The position numbers and the translations under genes were made by a program. A stretch of DNA of 64,000 nucleotides from contig CM043944.1 of assembly GCA_014529385.2 (NCBI GenBank), forward strand, positions 77,641,884-77,705,883, written 5' to 3'. Positions 1 to 11,250 of the stretch are shown in pieces; positions within the stretch are counted from its first letter, which is position 1; each line of letters opens with the position of its first letter. The DNA comes from Adiantum capillus-veneris. Its lineage: Eukaryota > Streptophyta > Polypodiopsida > Polypodiales > Pteridaceae. Under the pieces are notes generated by a model that saw only the letters and a program-made list of their open reading frames with translations, was not told the origin of the DNA and did no database searches.

Positions 1-655
1 TATTCAAGGATACATCACTGTTTTCAAAAGGGTGTGATGAATGCCAACATTATAAGATCACACAACAAAAGGATAAGATGTTCTTACATCCTATTAAAGT
101 GACTCAACCATTTGAAAAATGGGGTTTAGACTTTGTAGACCCAATTAGTCTGGTAGCACATAACACTCAATCTTGATATATTATTGTTGCCACTGACTAT
201 GTGACAAAGTGGGTGGAAGCCAAGGCGACACGCAAGACTGAGACGAGGTCAACTGCTAATTTTCTCTTTTTACACAATTTGGTTGTCCCCTTGGGATTGT
301 GAGTGACAATGGTACTCATTTTATAAATGGAGTGATAAAGGAACTCATGACGATAAACTTCATGATAGCCCACCATAAGTCTACACCTTATTATCCACAA
401 GAAAATGGCCAAGGTGAGAGCACTAATAAGACTTTAGTTTCTATCTTGACCAAATCAGTGGAAGCTTGTCGCACAGATTGGGATTTGAAGCTGACATCAG
501 CTCTATGGGCTTATCGTACTGCTCACAAAGTGGCTATTAATCACCATTCAAGATGGTATATGGCCAAGAAGTAGTTATGTCATAGTAGTTTGTAATTCTT
601 AGTCAACGGGTAGCTTCACAAGAAGGTTGGGATGGTAACCCTTTAGTTGAGTGTT
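1..655 (+). pseudogene. Ty3/gypsy integrase remnant (zinc finger and catalytic core)
   Basis: Conceptual translation gives the end of an HHCC zinc finger (CDECQ), then the integrase core with the WGLDF motif around the first catalytic Asp, a YIIVATDYVTKWVEA-like strand, DNGTHF (second Asp, about 303-320) and a GQGES segment carrying the catalytic Glu (about 409-420). An in-frame TGA near 174-176, a frame change near 290 and further stops at about 574-660 make it defective. The element's upstream pol lies outside the window. It is read as one gene with the ORF at 672-1499, because the broken stretch between them still translates as integrase-like sequence. The family call is secure; the clade is not determined. 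Confidence 0.85.
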
Positions 656-671
656 AGATGAAGAAAGATAA

Positions 672-1499
672 TTGGTTGTGCAAAGTGCACTTGTGAAGAA
701 AGATAGGAAAAAGAAATGGTTTGATTGTCATTTAAAGAACAAGGATATCAAGGTTGGGGATAAAGTCCTTATGTATAGAGTACATAATGAGAAGAAAAAG
801 TTGAAATATGCGGGAAAAGGACCATATAGAGTATGCAAAGTCACCCCACAAGGTACCATTCGTGTGGAAACTCTTGATGGAGTTGAAACCATTGGATTCC
901 TCAATGGGAGTGAATTTAAAAGATACTATGATCCTTTAAGCCAAGAAAAGCTACGTGCCATCCATAAAAAAAAGGCAACCAAGACACAAGCAAAATTGAA
1001 AAAGATACAAGCTCAAGCTGAGGCTAAGGAGCAAAAAAAACGTATTAGACACCAACGAGAGGCCAATCTTGGACTTACACATGCATTTCAAGTTGAAACA
1101 GAGGATGATTGGTTGGAATCTGACACACCTCTACGATACCCTATTGAGTTTAATAGTGACTATGGGAAAGTTCTATACAACACCTTATTGGACACATGTG
1201 CTAAATATAATCTGCTATCGTATAGAGTGTGGTGTCAATTAGGGAAGCCATCTCTATCTGAGAGTACCATCCAAGTCAAGGGTATCGACAAGAAAAAAAC
1301 TACTGATTCTGGGACCCGACACACTTCTATTATTTATGACAACAGGGTCATAGCTCAAGACTTTTTGATCATGCTTGTTGGAACTATGGAAGGAAATATA
1401 AACCTAAGATGCAAGTGGATGTTAGAGGCCAAATGCACTATTGATTGGGGAACTGGGACTGTCCCAACACAGAAACCAACTCTTAGCCCTGCCACTTAA
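672..1499 (+). pseudogene. Ty3/gypsy integrase C-terminal domain with long basic tail
   Basis: This is an open frame of 275 codons. The first third matches an integrase C-terminal domain: KVGDKVL, then GKGPYRV (a GPF/Y-type motif at about 824-838), then a short beta-rich segment ending NGSEFKRYYD. Integrases of this class usually stop soon after. Here a Lys/Gln/Ala-rich predicted helix (about 960-1060) and a further region of about 140 residues of unknown fold follow before the stop at 1497-1499. There is no chromodomain. The frame start is arbitrary because the upstream frame is broken. It probably belongs to the same dead element as positions 1-655. Confidence 0.7.
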
Positions 1500-1865
1500 G
1501 TGATAGTCCCTGAGATATCACCTCTTGAGGAAATACAACCCAAAACATTGCATGTCTAAGGGGTTGAACTATATGTATCTATAGCCCAACCCTCTAGAGC
1601 TTCAACTTTTGTAGTTGAAACAAAGCATGAGACACACAAGACTCATCGTAATCTAACAAAGAAAACATACAAATGGGTCCCTAAAGAATCTTTAGCGACC
1701 ATTTTTAACGCTAAAAAACAAAAGCCTTGTAGAGACGCCCCACTCACTCCAAGAAATGTAGAAAAACATTGCGTTGGATTCCTAAATGACTATTGGAAGC
1801 CCAAGGCTACTACGAAGAGATTCCTAAATGACTATTGGAAGCCCAAGGCTACTATAAATTGTGTT
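1500..1865. other. Non-coding stretch between two gypsy fragments
   Basis: No open frame of note. It probably contains decayed 3' sequence of the upstream gypsy element. It includes the short tandem duplication at 1777-1854, and the junction with the next element lies near 1860. I see no LTR end signature here. Confidence 0.4.
1777..1854. repeat. 36-bp unit tandemly duplicated, period 42 bp
   Basis: A 36-bp segment starting GATTCCTAAATGAC at 1777 recurs identically at 1819, separated by 6 bp. It is a simple local duplication in degraded retroelement sequence. Confidence 0.85.
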
Positions 1866-2634
1866 CTTACATGTCACCTATGTCGGTGACTACTCTTTTG
1901 TGAATGGTTTTGTCTTTTATCGTAAAACGTTTTGAGTCAGTGCACACTTCAGAGAACTCGTTATTCACGAAATGCATGCACCAAAGTACATGGGTCACCG
2001 TGGCATTCAAAGCGCTATCTTTGCTTGCACTGATTACTTCTTTTGGCCTGACATGAAGCATGATGTTGCACAATTTGTCTCACACTGCATTGTTTGTCAG
2101 CGTGTCAAGAGGCACCATGGTAAAACTCATGGACTTCTTATGCCCCTACTTATTCCAAAGGACCCTTGGGAGGAGATTTTCATGGATTTTATCATAGGTT
2201 TTCCACCCACCTCTTCGCACAATGATATGATATGGACATTCATAGATAGGTTCAACAAGCAACCATATTTTATTTCCTGTAAAAAGAATCTGATTACACC
2301 TAAAGCTGCAAAAAGGTTTTTGAATCTCATTTTTCCTCACCATGGTTTTCCTAAAGTATTAATTCCTTATCGTGATGGTCGATTTTGCCATCATTTTTGG
2401 TTTGCACTGTGCACTAACCTAGGCTCCAAAATTGACTTCACGTCTGCTTTTTACCCTGAAAGTAATGGCTAGACCAAGGCCACCAATAGTACTATCCTTG
2501 ACCTCCTCAAGGCCTACACAATAGACAATACCAGCAAATTGGGACCAACACCTTCCTCTCCTCCTATTTTCTTACAAAACACTTTGCACTCTACCACAAA
2601 CAAAGCTCCCTTCGAGATTGTTTATGGTAAGAAG
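1866..2634 (+). pseudogene. Chromovirus (Ty3/gypsy) integrase, 5' half, interrupted by the 41-kb element
   Basis: Translation shows the integrase zinc finger (HKY-type His residues in MGHRG, then CIVCQ at about 2089-2103), the core with FMDFIIGFPP (first Asp), a WTFIDRF strand, a degenerate second-Asp region (YRDGRF) and SAFYPESNG followed by a stop at about 2470. Frame shifts follow. The last codons before 2634 encode PFEIVYGKK, a conserved late-integrase segment. The reading frame resumes in register at 43848, after the giant insertion and one copy of its target duplication. The element was already defective or has decayed since. Its upstream pol is absent because the fragment starts inside integrase. 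Confidence 0.9.
2630..2634. repeat. Target-site duplication AGAAG, left copy
   Basis: AGAAG lies immediately before the TGTTGG end of the left LTR and recurs immediately after the CCAACA end of the right LTR at 43843-43847. Five bp is the usual duplication for LTR retroelements. Confidence 0.9.
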
Positions 2635-2706
2635 TGTTGGAACCTGCGGTTAGCTATGGTGGGTGTAGCCTGAGGCAAGCCATGGCGTGGAAGATGAGCA
2701 GAGTAG

Positions 2707-2765
<59 letters not shown>

Positions 2766-2940
2766 TCAGAGATTCGACACTAGTAGAAAAAAAACGCTAT
2801 TGTTTATTATATCTTGTGTAAGAGCCTTTCATTGTATATATAGAAAAAGTGTCATGCAAATTGGGCTTAAAACTGAACTTTATTGCATGCCTATGAGAAT
2901 TGTTCTCACGGGCTAACCGAAAAAGGGCTTGAACCCAACA
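2635..2940 (-). repeat. 3' LTR of the 41-kb element (left side)
   Basis: 306 bp, TG...CA termini, matching 43565-43842 along its whole length. In minus orientation it carries a TATATATA box (about 2834-2841) and, downstream, AATAAA (about 2800-2806). It also has a (AG)n run at 2711-2761 that is much longer than in the partner LTR. The mates share the same order of unique blocks. Confidence 0.9.
2711..2761. repeat. (AG)n microsatellite inside the left LTR
   Basis: About 25 GA dinucleotides. The homologous position of the right LTR (about 43645-43667) has only about 11, so the tract has expanded or contracted since insertion. Confidence 0.9.
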
Positions 2941-2951
2941 ATCCCCCCCTC
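2941..2951 (-). promoter_or_regulatory. Polypurine tract of the 41-kb element
   Basis: On the minus strand a run of seven G residues flanked by A (AGGGGGGGAT) directly abuts the TGTTGG start of the 3' LTR. This is the expected place and composition of a plus-strand primer. Confidence 0.75.
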
Positions 2952-3911
2952 AAGCCCGAACTGGACAAGCAACTCATGATACCTCGAGTTTTTGGTGTAC
3001 TCGTCAACCATGAGTATTAGGTACTCTCACAACCAAGGATTTCTGGTTTATCCATAACCTGGTGCTACGTCTGTAACCCCCCCTTGAACAGATAGGGTAA
3101 AGGTCAAAAAAGGTTAGCTACCAAAAATGGAGTTTTTGGTTCACTACCAAACCTTGGGTTTAAGGTGTACCCAGTAACCTCATGAGAAGTGGTAACAAAA
3201 TAGGACTTGAGAACATATTTTTTGGGAGGTCTTACCACTTATGTGTGGTAGTGTCTATAGCCCGTACAAAATTTGGCATGACAGTGAAATAGCATGACAA
3301 TAATTGACTACAAGGCTTTTGACAGGAAATATATGATTGTTTTTTACAATAGGCTATAGAAAAACTGACATAAAATAGAACAAAACAAATAATGATGATG
3401 ATGATCGGTTTCGAAATAAAACCAAACATGTCGATGTAAATTCGTCTCGAAGGAAATCCGTCTTGGTTGTTGTGAGCATCGATGTCTCGTAATTCTTGAA
3501 CGATGAAAGTTTGCATACATACCAATATGTGTTGCATATGTTGATATGCCGAATGCTTTGAAGAAAATTGTCATGGTCTGCATCACTTGTCGCATTACTA
3601 GCTGTATCCGAACCACTAAACATATGAGCTTTAACATTGCAGTCACCCTTTTGATCTACTTTGAAGACCATATTAGGTATTTTGGTAAAAATCTCACATT
3701 ATGGGAATCTCCAAATCGACCGAATTCATGTAATTTGGGAATTTTCCACTTAAAGTGGGAAAAATTGAGGTGTGTGGCTAGTAAATAAAGTGAAAATCTC
3801 ATAGGATTGTGGTGTTGATAAACACCAAAAGTCAAGAGGATGTACAACACATGGATTTGAATAATAACTATAAATTACATAAAACAAAGGAAGATACAAA
3901 AAAGATTTTGT
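2952..3911. other. 3' internal region of the 41-kb element, no gene seen
   Basis: Short frames on both strands have no recognisable motifs. It lies between the end of the DUF7869-like gene and the polypurine tract, so it would be the 3' untranslated part of the element transcript. Confidence 0.5.
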
Positions 3912-6900
3912 TTACAAATTGACTAGTATAGTCACAATAGAAGTCCCACATAATTCTACTCCACATTTTGATACCATATCTGAACTTTGATCCAAGTGTG
4001 GCTGATGTGCACGAGTGAGGCCTTCTTTGGCTTTTAGAGCATGTCTTTCTGGAATCTTTATTCTAGAAAATGGTCCTTCTTTGTTGGGTCTCCAGGACCA
4101 AACAATTGCATCTATAGTTTCCCACACTTGTGGGTCCTTATAGTTGACAGCCCAATAACCCTTCCAACAATTACTGTAAGCTTGAGTATCTGTCATCCCA
4201 CTTTTTCTCGCGCAAGGTGCCCAATATTGAATCAAGAGTTTTCTGTAGTTTGGTGATGTAGGCTCATTATCAATGTCAGATAAAGCCATTGCAAGCCACA
4301 CTGGATAGATTTCTGTGTCACTCGGAACAAGCATAAGAAAGTCACCTGGTGCACATCAGACATAGGGTCAAACTCTTCCCTTGGCCTATCTCGTTGAGGC
4401 CCACAAAATGATCGTTCAACTCTTCAAGGCCTAGGAATCTTTCTGCTCCTTGTTGCAAATTCATTGTAGTGCTTTGTAGATGAGAATATTCTTGAGTTTT
4501 GGCCAAAAATTTCATACAAGACTCCCTCTGATATGATTGCTTTTCCAATCTCTTCAATTACCTTACTCCAATAATCTATCACGGTCTATAATATCGCGGA
4601 ATACTTGAACCATTCCCTAAATTTTTCCAAAATTTTATATAGTTCTTTAGCCCCAAAATGACTTCTTCGTGGGCCTTGACATACTCCGCCATTTGTACTA
4701 GAGGTGGATCTCCATGTGGTAACATTGGCTTGCCTTCTGTGTCTGTTTTCCAAAGGCGAATACTTCCACTCCAACTTGATACACCTACATGTGCCTTATA
4801 TTGCATCATTGGTGTCTCATCCTGCATAAAGAACCTGAACTGAAGCGGTTTGGAATGTCCAACAAGTATGTCTTGTCCATCACAAAGATAGCCATCACAA
4901 TATTGCTTGAAATCGGGATCTTTGTGAGAAAAAATGGAGCTGAGATGAAGATGAGCTGTTTCGTAATGTATCCATCAAATGTGGCAAAGTATAGGTTTGT
5001 GTAACTCTCAACTTCTCTGAAAACCTACTAAACATGGCGTCTATGTCCTCATGTGTATGCCCAACCATTAAAAATCCCAGCTGGATGGTTTTGAAAACAC
5101 CCCTTGCAACAAGCATTGACAAATAGGCAAATAAGTATCGATTTTTGTTTTCCCCTGCACAATTATCCAATTGTAGCAACAAGTTCTCTGGCAATCTGCG
5201 AAATGTTGACCCCAATTCCTCTTCTGCAATTTCTGACGACTGCACAATGGGCTCTTTTCCATCACTCAAGTTATGGTAGTCCAAAGCATCCCTTGAGTTC
5301 AAAGCATGTAGTAGTGAAATATTGCTCCTTGGAAGTCCATTTGTTACTAGATCACCAAGAGGATGCTTATCTATCCTCTCGAGGTTATGTAAACAATTAG
5401 CAATTGAGCCAATTGTAAGATTTGGATCAGCTGGCCACAAACCATTCAAGACAAAGTGTCCGTAATGACCTTCTCCATGTCCATGAGTGATCATGCCAAT
5501 CAATGCCACCTGCAGATTATATCCTGAATCCACACCCTTGGGAACAATGCGTAATCTAGGAATGGCAGTCTTCTTTTGATCCATCTTATCATGGATTATG
5601 CATACATATTTTTGTGGTTGAGTTTCTGAATACGTGCGCCATGCATAATATAGGCTTCTGCAACTCTTTTGTTGTGCCATGTGAACTTCTCTCTCCCTCA
5701 AGAGAAGAGCTCTCTCTTCAAGAGAAGGTTTAGCTTCTAACCTTGCCTTGATTGAACTACAAATATTGCACTTAGAGAACTCACTCGTCTTTGTTAAAGT
5801 GACATGTGGGTACTCTTTGTTCCAAATTCTACCAAAAGAAGATTGGGATAGCTTCTTCTCATAGCCCATTTGGTCAAGTGTCGTGTTGATTTCACATAAA
5901 ATATCCACTTGTTTGTATGTTGATGGAATCACCAATTGAGTCTCTCTTGAGCCATCTAGCAGTGTTCTACTTCTATGTGGCATCTTCTCAGAGTTTATTT
6001 TCCACAAACTCATTTAGTAGTGCTCTTGCTAAACTAGTATGTTGAAGTCCCCTTCTCAATGTACATGTGTTCCCATGTACATATTGCGCACACCATTTTC
6101 AAAGTTCTCCTTGTATCGATAAAATGATGTCTTTGGTATTCCATGTAGCTCATACCATGCTCTACAACAAACAATAGAGCCATTTAGCCTGAATTGGTAT
6201 CGTGACTTCTCATCTTTCTGATAACATATAGAAAGAACATCATAAACATAATTAGTGCGTGATTTTTGAGACTCTCCCCAAAATTGTTGTCGTAACCTTG
6301 TCACCATATCACGATCTGCAAATGGCAGCATTTTGTGCACAACAATCAATGCATGATACCCTTTGAATTGATTTGTTTGAAAGTAAAAAGTCGAAGCTGG
6401 TGCTGCTTTTGATTTTTGAGTCCTGTTCATGAAAGTGTATCGTCTCTTCCTTGACAACTGGACAACATTACTCCCATCAAGTTTTTTTCCAACATTGCCA
6501 TCGTTGGATACATCCTCATATGTAGCATGCATGCCATCAACAGGAACAAAGCGTTGTAATGGGCTCCCATTCAACATTGTTGTCTGCTTGATGGGCCACT
6601 TTAGCAAAGTGATGCTACCCACATCATGAATGCTTGCATTTTCTCTTTCAATACCCACACCCACACAATCAGGACCAAGTTCCTGAAAGTTGACATAATC
6701 ATGTGGAAATACATATAAGATGGTCCCTTCATTCATGGTTTGCATCATTGTGTCATCTTTTAAAAGGACCCTCTGATTTCTCCAAGACTCTCGAATCATT
6801 GCTTCAAATTCTGGGCTTGTCATAGGTATTGCATCTGTAACTAGAGGATCAGAATGATCATGTTCTTCATCACCATTGTAGCTTTCGTGTGGATCAATTA

Positions 6901-7167
6901 AGTTCCCATTTAATACAAAAGATTGCAAAAGAAGCTTTGACCATCGAACAGCACTCCATAATGAGCCTTGGAGAGATGAAGTATCCATTGTAGGAAAAGG
7001 TAGGACCACATCCTTCAAGCATTCCTCCACTAGTATGGAGACATTTCCCAGCCCTATCTTTGTACCACCACAAGTGGAATATGGATCTGTTCTACACACA
7101 CACACCAATACCAACGATTTCATTGTCAAGTATCATATGTACTTTCTCCCCAGATTCGAAGTCCATC
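3912..7167 (-). pseudogene. DUF7869-like (RNase H-fold, transposase-like) gene, frame-broken
   Basis: Read right to left, one protein of about 1000 residues can be followed through successive frames: 7166 to about 7095, 7129-6056, 6050-4895, then 4900-4579, 4575-4380 and 4334-3912. In order it has a short Cys/Gly region with LPFPTMDTSSLQGSLWSAV-like sequence, a basic stretch, a helical segment (CRAWYELHGIPKTSFYRYKE), MPHRSRTL, a Cys pair (CNIC), an HDKMDQ strand, QLDNCAGENKN with GHTHEDIDAMF (the hallmark D/N/H residues of DUF7869 proteins), and a C-terminal module with SPNYRKLLIQYWAP and NCWKGYW. The family is widespread and probably transposase-derived; its activity is not established. Shifts fall at a GT repeat (about 7095), about 6050-6015, a T6 run near 4935, about 4580 and about 4340. 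It could be a decayed copy or carry assembly errors. It runs in the same sense as the element. Confidence 0.75.
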
Positions 7168-7257
7168 CTGTAAGTAAAAAGATTACATTGTTAAATCCAT
7201 AGTTATAGAAAAATACTCTTCAAACAAAAAATCATGCTACAACATGAAAAAGGTTTG

Positions 7258-9210
7258 CATAGGTTGGACAAGTGGTGAACCTTGAGACCAAATCCTCCTT
7301 GCTATATTAATGGAAGCAAGGTTGGACAAGTGTTGGACCTTGAAACCAAAGCCTCTTTGCTATATGAGAGCATAGGTTGGACAAGTGGTGGACCTAGTTG
7401 TAATACCCACTGCCACCTATCAACTACTATAGGACTATGCTTTCCAATGTCCAAGTATCCCTTGAGTCTTTCAAGGTTGAACACGTGGTGGACCTTGAAA
7501 CAAAAATCCCCTTTCTATATCAGAGCATAGCTTGGACAAGTGGTGGACCTAGTTATAATGCCCAATATCCAAGGTGAAATACCTTAGGACTTTGCTACCT
7601 TGCTTGCCAATGTTTACGTAGCCCTCATTTCTTTAATGGAAGTAAGGTTGGACAAGTGGTGGACCTTGAAACCAAAGCCTCTTTGCTATATAAGAGCATA
7701 GGTTGGACCTAGTTTTAATACCCACTGCCACCTATCAACTACTATAGACTATGCTTTCCAATGTCCAAGTATCCCTTGAGTCTTTCAAGGTTGAACACGT
7801 GGTGGACCTTGAAACAAAAATCCCCTTTCTATATTAGAAAGGTTGAACACATGGTGGACCTTGAAACGAAAATCCCCTTTCTTTATCAGAGCATAGCTTG
7901 GACAAGTGGTGGACCTAGTTATAATGCCCAATATCCAAGGTGAAATACCTTAGGACTTTGCTACCTTGCTTGCCAATGTTTACGTAGCCCCTCATTTCTT
8001 TAATGGAAGTAAGGTTGGACAAGTGGGGGACCTTGAAACCAAAGCCTCTTTGCTATATAAGAGCATAGGTGACCTAGTTTAATACCCACTGCCACCTATC
8101 AACTACTATAAGACTATGCTTTCCAATGTCCAAGTATCCCTTGAGTCTTTCAAGGTTGAACACGTGGTGGACCTTGAAACAAAAATCCCCTTCTATATTA
8201 GAAAGGTTGAACACATGGTGGACCTTTAAACGAAAATCCCCTTTCTTTATCAGAGCTAGCTTGACAAGTGTGGACCTAGTTATAATGCCCAATATCCAAG
8301 GTGAAACACCTTAGAACCTTGCTACCTTGCTTGCCAATGTTTACGTAGCCCCTCATTCTTTAATGGAAGCAAGTTGGACAAGTGGTGGACCTTGAAAGCA
8401 AAGCCTCTTGCGATATGAGAGCATAGGTTGGACCTAGTTGTAATACCCACTGCCACCTATCAACTACTATAGGACTATGCTTTCCAATGTCCAAGTATCC
8501 CTTGAGTCTTGCAAGGTTGAACACGTGGTGGACCTTGAAACCAAAATCCCTTTCCATATCAGAGCATAGCTTGGACAAGTGGTGGACCTAGTTAAAAGCC
8601 CCTCCTTTCTTTAATGGAAGAAAGGTTGGAAAAGTGGTGAATCTTGAAACCCAAACCCTTTGGCTATATATAGAGGATATCTTGGACAAGTGGTGGGCTT
8701 AGTTGTAGTATCCAATGTCCAAGGTCCAAGGTGAACTATGTAAAGACCTTACTTCCAAAAACAGAGTCGTACAAGTGGTTCTCCTTGAAACCAAAACCTC
8801 CTTAGTGTATTAGAACATAGCTTGGAGAAGTGGTGGACTTAGTTGTAATGGTGAATGTCCAAAGCAAACTATTATAGGACCTTGCTTCCCAAATCAAGTT
8901 TGGACAAGTGGTGGATCTTGAAACCAAACCCCCTTACTCTATTAGAGCATAGCTTAGATAAGTGGTGGACCTAGCTGCCATGGAAAATGTTCAATCTGAA
9001 CTGCTGCAAGACCTTGCTATTAAATGTCTAAGTAGAGCTAGCTTCTTTCATGGAATCAAGGTTGGGAAAGTGGTGCATCTTGAAACCAAAAGCCCTTTAT
9101 TGTATTAGAGCATAGCTTGGACAAGTGAGGGACCTAGTTTTAATGTGTGATGTCCAAAGAAAAGTATTACAAGACCTTGCTTTCCAATATTTGAATTGGT
9201 CAAGTGGTTA
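7258..9210 (+). repeat. Satellite block A (forward), about 325-370 bp units
   Basis: The core 20-mer TTGGACAAGTGGTGGACCTT and variants recur every 40-110 bp. A larger unit anchored on ATGGAAG(C/T)AAGGTTGG repeats at 7310, 7635, 8003, 8363 and 8613 (spacings 325, 368, 360, 250), decaying toward 9200. The spacer text (CACTGCCACCTATCAACTAC and others) differs from that in the 11-26 kb block, so this is a separate subfamily. Frames within it are repeat translations, not genes. Confidence 0.9.
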
Positions 9211-10480
9211 AAACTAAGTATAAAACTTTGACCATTTTCTTTCGAATTGCCAAAAAGCTAGTTTTAGACACCCCTAAATGAAAATGGTTTAGGGTGGCCT
9301 TAAACAATGTTTTTTCAAAGACTTGAACAAAAGGGTTGTCGAAGAGTAATGACAATTTATTGTGCTTGAAGTGCCTGAGTATGTGAAAACAAGCCTAGGT
9401 TTTCCACGAGGCAAAAGGTGACATAATAAGAACATTGGAAAGTTAGGATTGACCATGTGGCCTAAACTTTGGCAAGTGAAGTGGTGGCCAAGTTTTGTGG
9501 CACAGTGTGCACTTGGTCCTATATGTGTTGACCACTTGGCTAAATCTAGGACCATAAGGCCAAACCTTTGGCACCTTAAATATAGTATGGGACATAATCT
9601 AGAACTGCTATAGTAAATTAGTAGTATAGCTAATATGTTAATATTTGTATTATATTTAAGTATATGCTAATATAATTTATGTTCAAAATTTCACTAATGA
9701 AGAATGTTCCCATTTAGCACTCCAGATGCGGGGTCTTAGGGCAATGCCACAATGGGGTGACAAGGCAGCGCTTCCACGTGAGGTTTGGGGGTAGCGCTCT
9801 TGATGGGGATGTGGAATATAGCGCTCTCGATGGCGGGGCTTGGGAGGTTGATTTTGGGATATTGTTCTGGGCGGGGTTCGGGGCAGCGCCCCGGGCGGTC
9901 AAGGGTCAAGCGCCCAAAGATTTTTTTTTTTTAAGTGAATTCCTAGTATAGAGTTACGCATGTTTTTCATATTTTCAACCATGATTTCTTTAATTTTGGC
10001 CGTGTGAATTGGTTAATTTTTTATATTGCTTTTTTTTTTTTAATCCTATGATAAAACATGGACTTGTAGCATACGTGGCATTCTAATAAACCCTATCAAG
10101 ATTAGGCACACAGAGAGCGCACGAGAAACGCAACACAGAAAGCAGGCGAGCAGCAAAACACAGAAAGCGCACACGGATCGCACACAGTTGGAGTATACGC
10201 GCGCGTAGAGGAGCAAGCTCGGCATCGTACACAACACACAGGTGGAGTGCACAGGATTGAAAGTTCGCGCACAAGATAAAGAAACAGCAGCGTACACAAC
10301 GCTTTCCAGAAGGGCAGGATCGGGCAGTCTTCTCAGGAGACATTGCACACCTCACGAATAGAGAAAAAACAGGTATTTCTCTCTCTCTCACTCTCTGTCT
10401 TTCTCCATATAGAGAAGATGGTTCTCTGTAACTCTTCTTGCACACACACTCTCTCGTCAAAAGACAGAGATACATAGTTT
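9211..10480. other. Non-satellite spacer with GC-rich AGCGC module
   Basis: No convincing gene. At about 9770-9905 there is a locally GC-rich stretch with repeated AGCGCT / GGCAGCGCC words about 45 bp apart, ending in a near-palindromic GGGGCAGCGCCCC. Such modules are common in plant repeats. A T9 run (9921-9929), a T12 run (10028-10039) and a CT/AC-rich region (10370-10450) follow. Confidence 0.5.
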
Positions 10481-10501
10481 AAACGTATCCCCGCACACAT
10501 A

Positions 10502-10760
10502 CACATATTCCCACACATCGTCTTCCTCTCTTCCACATACATAACCACAGTGAAATCTGTTATCTTGCTGTCTCTCTCTTGAAAATACATGCACATATTC
10601 CCACACATCGTCTTCCTCACTCCACATACATAACCACAATGAAATCTGTTATCTTGTTGTCTCTCTCTTGAAAATACGTGCACATATTCCCATACATCGT
10701 CTTCCTCTCTTCCACATACATAAACACAGTGAAATCTGTTATCTTTCTCTCTCCTCTCTC
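10502..10760. repeat. 90-bp tandem repeat, about 2.9 copies
   Basis: Units start at 10502, 10592 and 10681 with CACATATTCC and are over 90% alike by eye. Each contains CATCGTCTTCCTC and TCTCTCTCTTGAAAATAC. The third unit runs into a (CT)n/(TATC)n microsatellite (about 10770-10815). This lies in the predicted intron of the DUF7869-like gene and upstream of the plus-strand locus. Confidence 0.9.
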
Positions 10761-11035
10761 TAAAAAACAGTTATTATCTCTCTCTCTCTCTCTCTCTATA
10801 TCTATCTATCTCTGTATTTGCTATCTCTCTCTTGAAAATACATGCTCATGTATTGTGCGTCTGTGTTATCTATGTGTATGTATGTATATTTGTGTTATTT
10901 CATTGTAATACTCATACATAATGCATATACACAATTACACTTAATTACGATATGCACACATAGTATATATACATACATAAATATCACAAATAACTAACAC
11001 ATTGTAATACTAGTAAAATTGAATGGAAGACTTAC

Positions 11036-11145
11036 TTGCGTGATCTGTTAAAGTCGATTCTTGTAGCGAGTTCTGGATGTATGCTGAGCTGATTTTCCTC
11101 TAATCCATTTGTAGATATGATTGTAACTTCTGTTTCTCAAAATAG
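11036..11145 (-). pseudogene. Probable upstream exon of the DUF7869-like gene
   Basis: On the minus strand an open stretch (roughly 11145 to 11036, reading ...ENQLSIHPELATRIDFNRSR) ends in a strong donor, CAA|GTAAGT (GT at 11035-11034). The acceptor TTACTTACAG|GATGG at 7168 joins it in register: phase 2, with the split codon AA|G followed by ATGGACTTC. The implied intron of 3868 bp contains the whole 7.26-9.21 kb satellite block. A possible acceptor bounding this exon upstream is AAACAG near 11146, which implies further 5' exons I cannot place. Splicing is predicted, not shown. Confidence 0.5.
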
Positions 11146-11250
11146 TAGTGTTGTTTAGTGATACACCTAATGGACATAAATGGTTTAAACTAGGACATGT
11201 AGACCAAAAATACGTGTATTTCTTTGGATGAATATATACACTTTTTGGTG

